Positions 20,463-29,791 of a stretch of DNA of 42,307 nucleotides are shown here, piece by piece (position 1 is the stretch's first letter; each line of letters begins with the position of its first letter). This stretch comes from an uncultured Clostridia bacterium (GTDB lineage: Bacteria; Bacillota; Clostridia; Christensenellales; CAG-1252). Made by a program: the position numbers and the translations under genes. The stretch is taken from the NCBI GenBank assembly GCA_946625545.1, contig CAMOTC010000003.1, forward strand, positions 1 to 42,307, written 5' to 3'. The notes beneath the pieces are model-generated. The model was not told the DNA's origin and did not search any database. It worked only from the letters and a program-made list of their open reading frames with translations.

Positions 20463-21197
20463 ATGGAAGTAAAGCGCTTTTTCGTAGAAAATCGACCCAT
20501 AACGGTCGGCGAAAAGATCAACGTGTCGGGAGAGGAGTATCGTCATGCGATCAAGGTCAGCCGATATAAGGTAGGCTATTCTCTGATCCTTTCAAACGGT
20601 GACGGCTACGATTATTTCGCCAAAATCACCGAGATCGACAGAGACTTCTTTACCTGCATTGTAGAGTCTTCTCAAAAAAACGAAAACGAACTCAAAAAAC
20701 CGCTTGCTTTGTATCTCTGCGCGATAGAACGGAGCGATCTCGCCGTCCAAAAAGCGACCGAGATCGGCGCAACCGAGATCCATCTGATGATCTCTCGCTT
20801 TACCAACGCAGTCAATCAAAATCTCGAGCGTTTGAAACGTATCGCGTTGGAGTCCGCGAAGCAGTGCGGCAGGGCGGTCGTCCCAACCATCTATCCTCCC
20901 ATCTCATACGAGGAAGGGATCAAGGATGCGACCTCGCGCTACGAGCAAACGGTTTTCTGCTATGAGCTTGCGCGTGGAGAGAGGATCGGCGACGTTTTTG
21001 CTCCCGACGCTGAGTCCTATGCCTTGATCGTCGGCAGTGAAGGGGGATTTTCGGAGGAAGAAGTCGAAGAGGCTCGCGCTCTTGGCGCGAAGGTCGTGAC
21101 GCTCGGACGCAGAATACTCAGGGCGGAGACCGCCTGTATTGCAGGTTTGGTGCTCATCGCAGATACTATGGAGAAGTATGAAAACAGCTGTAATTAA
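20463..21197 (+). CDS. rsmE: 16S rRNA (uracil1498-N3)-methyltransferase
   Basis: EVKRFFVE, HAIKVSRYKVG, ATEIGATEIHLMISRFT, VGSEGGFSEEEVEEARALGAKVVTLGRRILRAETA; start set at ATG 20463. Confidence 0.94.
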   Translation: MEVKRFFVENRPITVGEKINVSGEEYRHAIKVSRYKVGYSLILSNGDGYDYFAKITEIDRDFFTCIVESSQKNENELKKPLALYLCAIERSDLAVQKATEIGATEIHLMISRFTNAVNQNLERLKRIALESAKQCGRAVVPTIYPPISYEEGIKDATSRYEQTVFCYELARGERIGDVFAPDAESYALIVGSEGGFSEEEVEEARALGAKVVTLGRRILRAETACIAGLVLIADTMEKYENSCN

Positions 21198-22410
21198 CAT
21201 CGGATGCAAGGTAAATCAATGCGAATGTGACAGCTTGATGACGGGCCTCAAGGCTCTCGGACACGAGGTGACGGACGAGCTCGTTTTTGCCGATAACTAT
21301 GTTATCAATACTTGCGCCGTGACCAAAGAGGCGGAGAGAAAGTCGAGACAGTTCGTCGGAAAGGTAAAGAAGATCAACCCCAAAGCCGACGTCTACGTCA
21401 TCGGTTGCGCCTCGGAGAAAAATGCGGAGCAGTTCTCTATAAAAGGAGTAAAGTACATCTCGGGTACGGCAAGAAAAGAGGACGTATTGCAGATGCTCTC
21501 GGGCGTGCATATTTCTGAGATCCCCGAGGTTTATGAGTCCCTACCGCAAGGGACAATTTTCCGCGCTCGCGCTTATGTAAAAGTCGAGGACGGATGCAAT
21601 AATTTCTGTTCTTACTGCATCATTCCCTACCTTCGCGGTCGGGTGCGTTCCCGCTCTATAGAGAGCATTCGTGAAGAGTGTATCAAAGCGGCGGAAACCA
21701 CCGACGAGATCGTACTGACGGGGATCAATCTCTCCGCTTACGGATCGGATATCGGCTTGACGCTTGCAGATCTCGTGAGTGCGCTCAGCGATCTTCCGGT
21801 GCGTTTGCGTCTCGGCAGTCTCGAGGTGAACGTCGTGACGGAAAGTTTCCTTGATGCCGTCGTTGCTTCGGAAAAGATCTGTCCCCATTTCCATCTCTCC
21901 TTACAGAGCGGCTCGGATGGCGTTCTCAAAGAGATGAATCGCCATTATACGACGGAAGAGTATAGGATGAAGGTATCTTTGATCCGCACCTATTTTCCCT
22001 CTGCGGCGATCACTACGGACATTATCGTCGGCTTTCCGACCGAAACGGAAGAGCAATTTGAAGAGAGTCTTGCCTTCGCCCGCGAGATCGGTTTCGCGAA
22101 TATCCACGTTTTCCCTTATTCGAGACGATTGGGCACGGCGGCTTATCCTCTCGGGACGTTGCCCGATCAGGTCATGACCGATCGCGTCAATCGAATGATC
22201 GCTCTTAGGAACGAATTGAAAAAAGCCTACGAGAGTCCTTTTGTGGGGAGTGAGCTCGAGGTGGTGGTGGAGTCGAGCGACGGTGTCTTTGCGGAAGGAT
22301 ATTCCGAGAATTATATCAGAGTCTATATTCCCGATCGCGATTACAGCGTGGGTAAAAAAATAATCGTCACGATCGAAGGCGAGAGAGCCGACGGTCTCCT
22401 GGCGAGATAG
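21178..22410 (+). CDS. mtaB: tRNA (N6-threonylcarbamoyladenosine(37)) methylthiotransferase, MtaB-type
   Basis: INIGCKVNQCECDSL, GCNNFCSYCIIPYLRGRVRSR radical SAM cluster, DIIVGFPTETEEQF; start at ATG 21178. Confidence 0.93.
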   Translation: MKTAVINIGCKVNQCECDSLMTGLKALGHEVTDELVFADNYVINTCAVTKEAERKSRQFVGKVKKINPKADVYVIGCASEKNAEQFSIKGVKYISGTARKEDVLQMLSGVHISEIPEVYESLPQGTIFRARAYVKVEDGCNNFCSYCIIPYLRGRVRSRSIESIREECIKAAETTDEIVLTGINLSAYGSDIGLTLADLVSALSDLPVRLRLGSLEVNVVTESFLDAVVASEKICPHFHLSLQSGSDGVLKEMNRHYTTEEYRMKVSLIRTYFPSAAITTDIIVGFPTETEEQFEESLAFAREIGFANIHVFPYSRRLGTAAYPLGTLPDQVMTDRVNRMIALRNELKKAYESPFVGSELEVVVESSDGVFAEGYSENYIRVYIPDRDYSVGKKIIVTIEGERADGLLAR

Positions 22411-22419
22411 GAGGAAAGT

Positions 22420-22758
22420 ATGGATTGTATTTTTTGTAAGATCGTAAAAGGAGAGATCCCTAGTCCGCGCGTCTATGAGGACGATGATTTTATCGTCATT
22501 CGCGACATCGCGCCGCAGGCGAAATATCACTATCTCGCGATCCCGAAGAAGCACTTTGCCGACGTGACCGAGATGGCGGATGAGGACGTCCTCTTGGTGG
22601 GGCGCATTTTCAAGAAGATCGGTGAGATCGCGGACTCCCTCGGACTGTCGGGCGGCTTCCGTCTCGTCTCCAATAAAGGGGCAGACGCGATGCAGAGTGT
22701 GCCGCACCTGCATATCCACATCCTCGGCGGTGAAAAAATGTCTGATAAAATGTGCTGA
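22420..22758 (+). CDS. HIT family protein (histidine triad)
   Basis: CIFCKIVKGEIPS ... VPHLHIHILGG. Confidence 0.96.
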   Translation: MDCIFCKIVKGEIPSPRVYEDDDFIVIRDIAPQAKYHYLAIPKKHFADVTEMADEDVLLVGRIFKKIGEIADSLGLSGGFRLVSNKGADAMQSVPHLHIHILGGEKMSDKMC

Positions 22759-22763
22759 AATCA

Positions 22764-22792
22764 TTGACAACCATTTTGTGATGCAATAGAAT
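22764..22792 (+). promoter_or_regulatory. sigma-A promoter of rpsU
   Basis: TTGACA (22764-22769), 17 nt, TAGAAT (22787-22792). Confidence 0.8.
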
Positions 22793-22838
22793 TTATAGAG
22801 ATCAATATACCGTTTACGGAAGGTGGGTGAACAAAAAA

Positions 22839-23021
22839 GTGACTAACATCAAAGTTCGTGAGAATGAATCTTTAGACAGTGCGATCAGACGTTTCAAGCG
22901 TCAGTGCACGAAAGATGGCATCATCGGTGACATCAAGAAGAGAGAAGCGTACGAAAAGCCCAGCGTAAAGCGTAAGAAGAAGGCGGAGGCTGCTCGCAAG
23001 AGAAAGTCTTCCAGAGACTGA
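22839..23021 (+). CDS. rpsU: 30S ribosomal protein S21
   Basis: [27 protein letters not shown]; family length (60 aa) favours the GTG at 22839 over the in-frame GTG at 22827. Confidence 0.92.
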   Translation: MTNIKVRENESLDSAIRRFKRQCTKDGIIGDIKKREAYEKPSVKRKKKAEAARKRKSSRD

Positions 23022-23027
23022 AAAATC

Positions 23028-23061
23028 GAGTCTCGAACATAGCGTTCGAGACTCTTTTTTT
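23028..23061 (+). terminator. intrinsic terminator after rpsU
   Basis: GAGTCTCGAAC-ATAGC-GTTCGAGACTC followed by T7. Confidence 0.93.
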
Positions 23062-23063
23062 AC

Positions 23064-24296
23064 CTATTGTTTCTTGAACGGTTTTGACTCTTCGTCGAAA
23101 TCTTCGTCCTTCTCGGTGGTAAGATTTCCTCTGTGAATGATGTCGAAACCGTACTTGTCTCTGATGCGATCGATGCTTTTCTCGAGACGAGTATTTTTCA
23201 GTGATTTTTTCTCCTCTTCAAAAAAGGAAGTAGGTACGTAATCATCGGTGCCGATCAAGTATATCGCGGTCACCGTCAGTGCTCTGACGGGGAGGGAGAC
23301 GCCTTGTTTCCATAAGCTGTCCAGTAGGGTCATGGCGTTATTCTTGATATCCGTCGCCGATGCCGTCGGAGCTGGGAGGCGCATTTGCTTTCCTTTTATC
23401 GTCATCATATTTGACTTTACGCTGAGATGTACGCCGCAACAGAGCATTTCGTGGCGGCGCAGTCTCGTCGCAACTCTCTCGGAGAGAGAAGTGATCAACT
23501 TGGCACATTCCTCTCGCCTCGTCAGGTCTTTTTCTGCGGTGGATCCGTTTCCGATGCTTTCGGGACGTCTCGTCTCATAGTAGAGTTTAACCGGGGAGTC
23601 GTCGATGCCGTTCGCCCACTCGTGCAAGGTTGCGCCCATTTTGCCGAGCCGCGCAGTCAGGAATTCTTTATCAGCTCTCGCGAGATCTCCGATCGTGCGT
23701 ATCCCAACGGTACGAAAAAACTCCATTGATCCGGCACCGACCATCAATATGTTTTCCACGGGAAGAGGCCAGGCGATCTCTCGATAATTTTCCTGCGAGA
23801 TCAGAGTCTGCGCGTCGGGCTTTTTATAGTCGGAGCCGAGTTTTGCAAAGACCTTTGTGAAGGATACTCCCACGCTGATCGTGATGCCGAGCTCCTCTTT
23901 TGCTCTGCGGCGTAATTCTTCTGCGATATGCTCGCTTGACCCAAAGAGTTTATGACTGCCCGAGAGGTCGAGCCAGCATTCGTCCAAGCCGAAGCTCTCC
24001 ACGCGGTCTGTGTAGGAAGTGTATAGGGAGTAGAGAGATTTGGAATACTTGACGTATGAGGGAAAGTCGGGCGGGATCAGTATGAGATCGGGACAGCACT
24101 CTTTCGCCTCGCGAATGGTCTGACCCGTCTTTACACCGAGACGTTTCGCTCCTTCGCTTTTGGCAAGTATGATGCCGTGACGTTTCTCGGGGTCACCGCA
24201 GACGGCTATATTCTTGCCCACGAGAGAGGGATCCTTCGTCATCTCGACGGAGGCGTAAAAATTATTGGCATCGCAGTGTAAAATATCTACTTTCAT
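23064..24296 (-). CDS. dinB: Y-family DNA polymerase (DinB/Pol IV-like)
   Basis: ILHCDANNFYASVE, ESFGLDECWLDLSGS, ISVGVSFTKVFAKLGSDYKKPDAQ; likely start MKVDIL (24296), with an upstream in-frame GTG at 24326. Confidence 0.92.
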   Translation of the reverse strand: MKVDILHCDANNFYASVEMTKDPSLVGKNIAVCGDPEKRHGIILAKSEGAKRLGVKTGQTIREAKECCPDLILIPPDFPSYVKYSKSLYSLYTSYTDRVESFGLDECWLDLSGSHKLFGSSEHIAEELRRRAKEELGITISVGVSFTKVFAKLGSDYKKPDAQTLISQENYREIAWPLPVENILMVGAGSMEFFRTVGIRTIGDLARADKEFLTARLGKMGATLHEWANGIDDSPVKLYYETRRPESIGNGSTAEKDLTRREECAKLITSLSERVATRLRRHEMLCCGVHLSVKSNMMTIKGKQMRLPAPTASATDIKNNAMTLLDSLWKQGVSLPVRALTVTAIYLIGTDDYVPTSFFEEEKKSLKNTRLEKSIDRIRDKYGFDIIHRGNLTTEKDEDFDEESKPFKKQ

Positions 24297-24366
24297 ATCT
24301 TTCCGAATGGGATGGGTTTCATCCACATCTATTATAGCATATTATTTAGTAATTAAATAATGTTTC

Positions 24367-24395
24367 TTGATTTTTTTGCATTTGAAGTCTATAAT
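24367..24395 (+). promoter_or_regulatory. sigma-A promoter of the galU-like/mcsA/mcsB/clpC unit
   Basis: TTGATT (24367-24372), 17 nt, TATAAT (24390-24395). Confidence 0.6.
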
Positions 24396-24412
24396 ATAAG
24401 GAGGGAAAAAGT

Positions 24413-25219
24413 ATGTCTGTAAAAGCGGTGATCCTTGCCGCAGGTAGGGGTGCTAGGCTGTGTCCTTTGACTCCCTTTATCCCCAAAGAAATGCTCCCTG
24501 TGGATGGTTTTCCCGCGCTCCATCACGTCTTGAATGAGGTCGTGGATGCGGGGATCACAGAGGTGATGATCGTCCTCTCCGAAGGGAAGGAAATGATCCG
24601 CGAGTATCTGACCCGTGAGCTCTCTCCCAAGGGGTGCGAAGCGTCTCTGTTTGCAGAGGAGCGAAAGAGGACGCTCTCTCGAGTGAAGATCACTTTCGCG
24701 CTGCAGAAGGAGCTCCTCGGTACCGCGCATGCGATCTCGCTTGCAAAGGATTTTGCGGGGCAGGATCCTTTGCTCGTCATATATCCAGACGACTTGATCT
24801 ATGATGCACGCGCGCATCGGATCATCAGCGAGCCTACTCGTCGGTTGGTGGACTCCTGCCTTGAGACAGGGCATAGCGTCCTCCTTGCCGCAGAGATCCC
24901 CGGGCGTCTTGCCTCGATGTACGGCGTGCTGACTCTCCGAAGGAGAGGAGAGCGCTATGACGTTACGGATATCGTGGAGAAACCTCTCCGATACAACGCG
25001 GATCGGGCGCACGTCCTCGTGGGACGAATGATGCTCACCTCGCGCATAATGGATAGCTTGACTTACTGTCGTATGAATGACTGCGAAGGGATCATTCCCG
25101 CGCTGACACTAGAGGCGAGAGCAGGGCGATTATCTGCGGAAGTGTATCGCGGGAAGCGCTATGACCTCGGCTCGCACGAGGGATATCGACTGTTGCTGCG
25201 AGATAGTACTCGCGGCTGA
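24413..25219 (+). CDS. UTP--glucose-1-phosphate uridylyltransferase-like nucleotidyltransferase
   Basis: KAVILAAGRGARLCPLTPFIPKEMLPVDGFPALHHVLNEVVDAGITEVMIV; ALQKELLGTAHAI. Confidence 0.88.
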   Translation: MSVKAVILAAGRGARLCPLTPFIPKEMLPVDGFPALHHVLNEVVDAGITEVMIVLSEGKEMIREYLTRELSPKGCEASLFAEERKRTLSRVKITFALQKELLGTAHAISLAKDFAGQDPLLVIYPDDLIYDARAHRIISEPTRRLVDSCLETGHSVLLAAEIPGRLASMYGVLTLRRRGERYDVTDIVEKPLRYNADRAHVLVGRMMLTSRIMDSLTYCRMNDCEGIIPALTLEARAGRLSAEVYRGKRYDLGSHEGYRLLLRDSTRG

Positions 25220-25227
25220 GGATAGAT

Positions 25228-25683
25228 ATGGAAAAAGAGCTTTGTCAAATATGCCATCACAGGATCGCGGAGCATCGATTTGTCCGCATTGTCGGCGGGG
25301 TGGAGACATCCTACCGCATCTGTTCGCATTGTAAAGCTCTGATGGATAATAAGTACAAGGAGCTCCAAGCCGAAGCGGCGAGAAAAGCCGTTCCGCCCGA
25401 GCGCCGCGTCTGTCCTACCTGCGGATCGACCTTGCAGAGTTTCTCCGCTACCGGTCTTCTCGGATGTGAGGAGTGTTATCACGTATTCGATGATTATCTG
25501 ATCGAATATATCCGCGGTTATCACGGAGCGGTCACGCACGTCGGCATGAATGCAAAAGCGGTGCCTACCGATATAGAAACTCTCTACAGAGAACTCGCTG
25601 ATCTCGTCAAGAAAGAGGAATTTGAAAAAGCAAGTCTCCTGAAGAAAAAGATCAAGCGCTTGCAAGGAGGGGTAGATGACTGA
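25228..25683 (+). CDS. mcsA: McsA, activator of protein arginine kinase (UvrB/UvrC-motif protein)
   Basis: CQICHHR, CSHCKAL, CPTCGSTL, CEECYHVF zinc pairs and C-terminal UVR motif LADLVKKEEFEKASLLKKKIKRL. Confidence 0.93.
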   Translation: MEKELCQICHHRIAEHRFVRIVGGVETSYRICSHCKALMDNKYKELQAEAARKAVPPERRVCPTCGSTLQSFSATGLLGCEECYHVFDDYLIEYIRGYHGAVTHVGMNAKAVPTDIETLYRELADLVKKEEFEKASLLKKKIKRLQGGVDD

Positions 25684-26656
25684 TTATATCGTTATTTCCT
25701 CTCGTGCAAGACTCGCACGTAATCTCTCGGGAGTAAAGTTTCCTTCAAAGATCACGCCCGACGAAGTCGTCGTCGTGGAAAGGGCGGCGCTTACCGCGGC
25801 AAAGAAGGTCTTTGATGCCGCATTCTATCGTATATCCGATCTCAACGATGCTGACTTGGAGTATCTCGTAGAAGGGCATTTTATCAGCAAGCATCTCCTT
25901 GAATCTCCCTATGCCGCATTGATCCTATCCAAGGACAAAAGAATGTCGGTGATGCTCCAAGAGGAGGATCATATCCGCTCGCAGTATATCCTCCCGGGAC
26001 TTTCGCTGGAGGAGTGCTTCGCCGCGGTAAAGGAATATGATGAGATGCTGCGCGGCGAGACCTATCTTGCCTACGATAAACAGCTCGGATACCTGACCGC
26101 CTGTCCCACTAACGTCGGGACTGGGCTACGCGCCTCTGTCATGATGTTTCTCCCTGCGCTCAGTATGTCGGGAGGGATCGGCGAACTCGAGAACGAACTC
26201 AAAAACGCAAGTCTCACGATCCGCGGCGCCCTCGGAGAAGGCTCAAAGGCGGAAGGATATCGTTATCAGATCTCTAATGCGATCTCTCTCGGTGTCACGG
26301 AGGACAGGATCCTAAATCGTGTCGAATCCGCGGCAAAAAGGATCAAAGAGATCGAATGGAATACTTTGGAGACACATTACGAAAGGGATCGTCTCAGGAT
26401 CGAAGACTCGGTCATGCGTTCCGACGCGATCCTTCGCTCTGCGAGGATACTCACGCAGGATGAACTCGAGTCCTTGATCGTGTATGAAAAGATCGGCGTC
26501 ATCCTCGGACTCATCGGCGCAGGAGGGGTGAATCTTGATGAGCTTACTCTGCTCTGCAAGTCGTCCTCGCTGATGCGTTTGGTCGGGCGTGACTCAAATA
26601 TAGACGAGAAACGTGCCGAAACTGTAAGAAAAGCAATTACCCAAAAGGAGGAATAG
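25676..26656 (+). CDS. mcsB: protein arginine kinase McsB
   Basis: YIVISSRARLARNLSG, EEDHIRSQ, YLTACPTNVGTGLRASVMMFLPAL. Confidence 0.96.
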   Translation: MTDYIVISSRARLARNLSGVKFPSKITPDEVVVVERAALTAAKKVFDAAFYRISDLNDADLEYLVEGHFISKHLLESPYAALILSKDKRMSVMLQEEDHIRSQYILPGLSLEECFAAVKEYDEMLRGETYLAYDKQLGYLTACPTNVGTGLRASVMMFLPALSMSGGIGELENELKNASLTIRGALGEGSKAEGYRYQISNAISLGVTEDRILNRVESAAKRIKEIEWNTLETHYERDRLRIEDSVMRSDAILRSARILTQDELESLIVYEKIGVILGLIGAGGVNLDELTLLCKSSSLMRLVGRDSNIDEKRAETVRKAITQKEE

Positions 26657-26659
26657 ATT

Positions 26660-29170
26660 ATGTTTTATAACTTTTCAAGCGAAGCCGAACAAGTAGTGGA
26701 ATATGCAACGAAGATCGCCTCCAGATCGGGAGGGTTGATCGCTACCGAGCACCTGCTCGCAGGCGTTTTGTACGTGGATAATGCTCTCGCCGACAAGATG
26801 ACGGCGTACGGTATGCCCGTGGAGGGTGTCGTGCGTTTTATCGATACAAATCATCCTCTCGTCAGCAGGATCCGTATCTCGACCAATGCGGGAAGGGTCT
26901 TTCGTCTGGCGCAGATGCTCGCGGAGCGCTTGAACTCCGACAAGGTCTATCCCTTGCATATCTTCCTCGCTATCTTGCGCACGCCTTGCCGTGCGTGCAG
27001 TATCATTGAGTCCTTTAATATCGCTCCTTCGACGCTCTTTGCCGAGCTCGCAGGGCAGGAGGAGGATGCGCCTGACAGAACGTCCGCGTCGGGCGGGTTG
27101 GATCGTGAAGACGACATCTTTGCGGGAATGGAGCGCTTTTTCCGTGCGATCTCGGATCAGGACGGAAAGACGGAAAAGGAAGAAGCCCCGCTGACAAGCC
27201 GTAACGGAAAGAAGGAGTCCGACCTTGACGAGGCCTTAAAGGGGATCGGCGAAGATCTGACCGCAAAGGCGAGAGCGGACAAGCTCGATCCCGTGATCGG
27301 CAGAAAGAATGAGATCGAGAGGATCATTCAGATACTCTCGCGTAGGACAAAGAATAATCCCGTTTTGATCGGAGAACCCGGCGTAGGTAAGACTGCGATC
27401 GTGGAGGGGCTTGCTCAGGCGATCGTTTCGGGCAACGTCCCCGAGACCTTGAAGGACAAGAGGATCTTTACTCTCGATATCTCGAGCGTGGTCGCAGGGA
27501 CGAAGTATCGCGGCGAATTTGAAGAAAAACTCAAGAACGCTATCGGAGCGATCAAGGAGGCGGGTGACGTCATCATCTTTATCGATGAGATCCATATGAT
27601 CGTAGGCGCAGGCGCGGGAAGCGAGAGCTCGATGGACGCCGCGAATATCTTAAAACCGATGCTCGCTCGCGGAGAACTGCAGGTAGTAGGGGCTACGACC
27701 CTTGACGAATATCGTAAGAATATCGAGAAAGACGCCGCGCTTGAGAGGAGATTTCAGCCCATTATGGTAGATCCTCCGACAGTCGAGGATACCATCACCA
27801 TTTTGAAAGGACTGCGCAATAAGTACGAGCAGCACCATAAGGTGAAGATCACCGATGAGTCTTTGACTGCAGCGGCAGTTTTGTCCGATCGCTATATCAG
27901 CGACAGATATTTGCCCGACAAGGCGATCGACCTCATCGACGAGGCAGCGAGCAGAAAGAGAATGTTGAATTTCACCGCGCCCGACTCGATCAATGCTCTC
28001 GAGAATAAGATCGCATCGCTTGAAGCGCAGATCAAAGAGCGTGTCAGTCACGAGGACTTTGACGCCGCGTCGGCGCTGAAAAAGGAGAAGGAAGAGCTCA
28101 TTATGAAGCTCTCTAAGAGCAAGCTGAATTGGTCTTCCGAGGTCAATACCTCCGAGCTCGTGATCACAGAGCAGGATATCGCGGAGATCGTTTCCAAATG
28201 GACGGGGATCCCCGTAGTAAAACTCACCGAGGCGGAAGCGTCAAAACTCATGAATCTCGAGAAAGAACTCTCCAAGAGGGTCGTTGGACAGAGCGAAGCG
28301 ATCTCCGCTCTCGCTCGTTCGATTCGCCGCGCGAGAGCAGGTCTCGGCGATCCCAAGCGTCCGATCGGATCCTTTATCTTTATGGGTCCCACGGGCGTAG
28401 GTAAGACCGAGCTGTGCAAGGCTCTCGCAGAGACGATGTTTGGAGATGAGAACAATATTGTGCGTATCGATATGAGCGAATATATGGATAAGATCTCGGT
28501 CACGAAGCTCACAGGTTCCGCACCCGGATACGTCGGATACGAGGAAGGGGGACAACTCACCGAAAAGATCAGGCGCAAACCCTATTCCGTCGTGCTTTTC
28601 GACGAGATCGAGAAGGCGCATCCCGACGTCTATAATCTGCTTTTACAGATTTTGGACGACGGACGACTGACCGATAGCCATGGCAGGACCGTCAGCTTCA
28701 AGAATACCATCATCATCATGACCTCGAATATCGGGGCGAATGTCGGCAAGCAGACCAAACATCTCGGTTTCGGCTCCTCCGACGAATATGAGAATGAACG
28801 AGAGAGACACATCGAAGCGCTCCGCTCCTTCATGCGTCCCGAGTTTATCAATCGTCTCGACGATATCATCGTTTTCCACAGCTTGACCGAGGAAAATATC
28901 TCGCAGATTTCCGAGATCATGCTGACCTCTTTGCAAAAGAGACTTGATGATAAAAATATCAGGATAGTATTGACGGAAGAGGCAAAAAAGTTTATTATAA
29001 AGAAGGGGACAAACGTGGAATACGGAGCACGTCCCTTACGTCGTACAGTTGAGCGTTTGCTCGAGGACGCTCTATCGGAGAAACTTCTCCTCGGAGAGAT
29101 CGCGATCGGAGACACCGTGACGGTGGACTACGAAGGCGGCGAGGAGCTGACATTCCGAAAGAGTGCATGA
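26660..29170 (+). CDS. clpC: ATP-dependent Clp protease ATP-binding subunit ClpC
   Basis: Clp N domain, two AAA+ domains (GEPGVGKTAIVEGLA, GPTGVGKTELCKALAE), UVR-like middle segment. Confidence 0.97.
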   Translation: MFYNFSSEAEQVVEYATKIASRSGGLIATEHLLAGVLYVDNALADKMTAYGMPVEGVVRFIDTNHPLVSRIRISTNAGRVFRLAQMLAERLNSDKVYPLHIFLAILRTPCRACSIIESFNIAPSTLFAELAGQEEDAPDRTSASGGLDREDDIFAGMERFFRAISDQDGKTEKEEAPLTSRNGKKESDLDEALKGIGEDLTAKARADKLDPVIGRKNEIERIIQILSRRTKNNPVLIGEPGVGKTAIVEGLAQAIVSGNVPETLKDKRIFTLDISSVVAGTKYRGEFEEKLKNAIGAIKEAGDVIIFIDEIHMIVGAGAGSESSMDAANILKPMLARGELQVVGATTLDEYRKNIEKDAALERRFQPIMVDPPTVEDTITILKGLRNKYEQHHKVKITDESLTAAAVLSDRYISDRYLPDKAIDLIDEAASRKRMLNFTAPDSINALENKIASLEAQIKERVSHEDFDAASALKKEKEELIMKLSKSKLNWSSEVNTSELVITEQDIAEIVSKWTGIPVVKLTEAEASKLMNLEKELSKRVVGQSEAISALARSIRRARAGLGDPKRPIGSFIFMGPTGVGKTELCKALAETMFGDENNIVRIDMSEYMDKISVTKLTGSAPGYVGYEEGGQLTEKIRRKPYSVVLFDEIEKAHPDVYNLLLQILDDGRLTDSHGRTVSFKNTIIIMTSNIGANVGKQTKHLGFGSSDEYENERERHIEALRSFMRPEFINRLDDIIVFHSLTEENISQISEIMLTSLQKRLDDKNIRIVLTEEAKKFIIKKGTNVEYGARPLRRTVERLLEDALSEKLLLGEIAIGDTVTVDYEGGEELTFRKSA

Positions 29171-29225
29171 TCGATATACTCGTCCTCTAGGACGATTATA
29201 TAATTTACCATAAAGGAGGCTTTAT

Positions 29226-29771
29226 ATGAGAATCGACATTGTGGGTAAGAACTATTCGGTGAGTGACAAGCTTGACGATATCATCCGCAGAAAAGCAGAG
29301 AGATTGGATCGCTTTTTCTCTGATGACGTGACCGCTCGCGTAGTCTGCAAGGAAGAGCACAAGGGGAGATATACTCTCGAAGTGACCATTATCGTGGACG
29401 GTGCGGTCATCCGCAGCGAAGAGACCAGCGATAATATGTATAGCAATATCGACGTCGTGATCCCGAAGATCGACAGACAGATCCGCAAGCACAGGACGAG
29501 ATTGAATAAGAAGATCAAGGACAGCTACTTTAACTTCAGCGCCGCGGAGGCGGAGGCGATCGAGATGAGCGATCCGCAGGAAGCGGAGATCCCCGTCATC
29601 GTGAAGACCAAGAAGTTTGAGCTCCTCCCGATGAGCGTAGAAGAGGCGATCGAGCAGATGGACCTCTTGGAAAATAAGTTCTTTGTGTATCTGAATCCCA
29701 CTACGGGCAAGGTAAATATCGTGTACAGGAGGTATGATGAGACCGTCGGTCTCATTGAGCCGCAGTATTAA
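29226..29771 (+). CDS. hpf: ribosome hibernation promoting factor, long form
   Basis: MRIDIVGKNYSVSDKLDDIIRRKAERLDRFF and C-terminal dimerisation domain KKFELLPMSVEEAIEQMDLLENKFFVYLNPTTGKVNIVYRR. Confidence 0.96.
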   Translation: MRIDIVGKNYSVSDKLDDIIRRKAERLDRFFSDDVTARVVCKEEHKGRYTLEVTIIVDGAVIRSEETSDNMYSNIDVVIPKIDRQIRKHRTRLNKKIKDSYFNFSAAEAEAIEMSDPQEAEIPVIVKTKKFELLPMSVEEAIEQMDLLENKFFVYLNPTTGKVNIVYRRYDETVGLIEPQY

Positions 29772-29791
29772 AAGGAGAATAAACAAAACGT

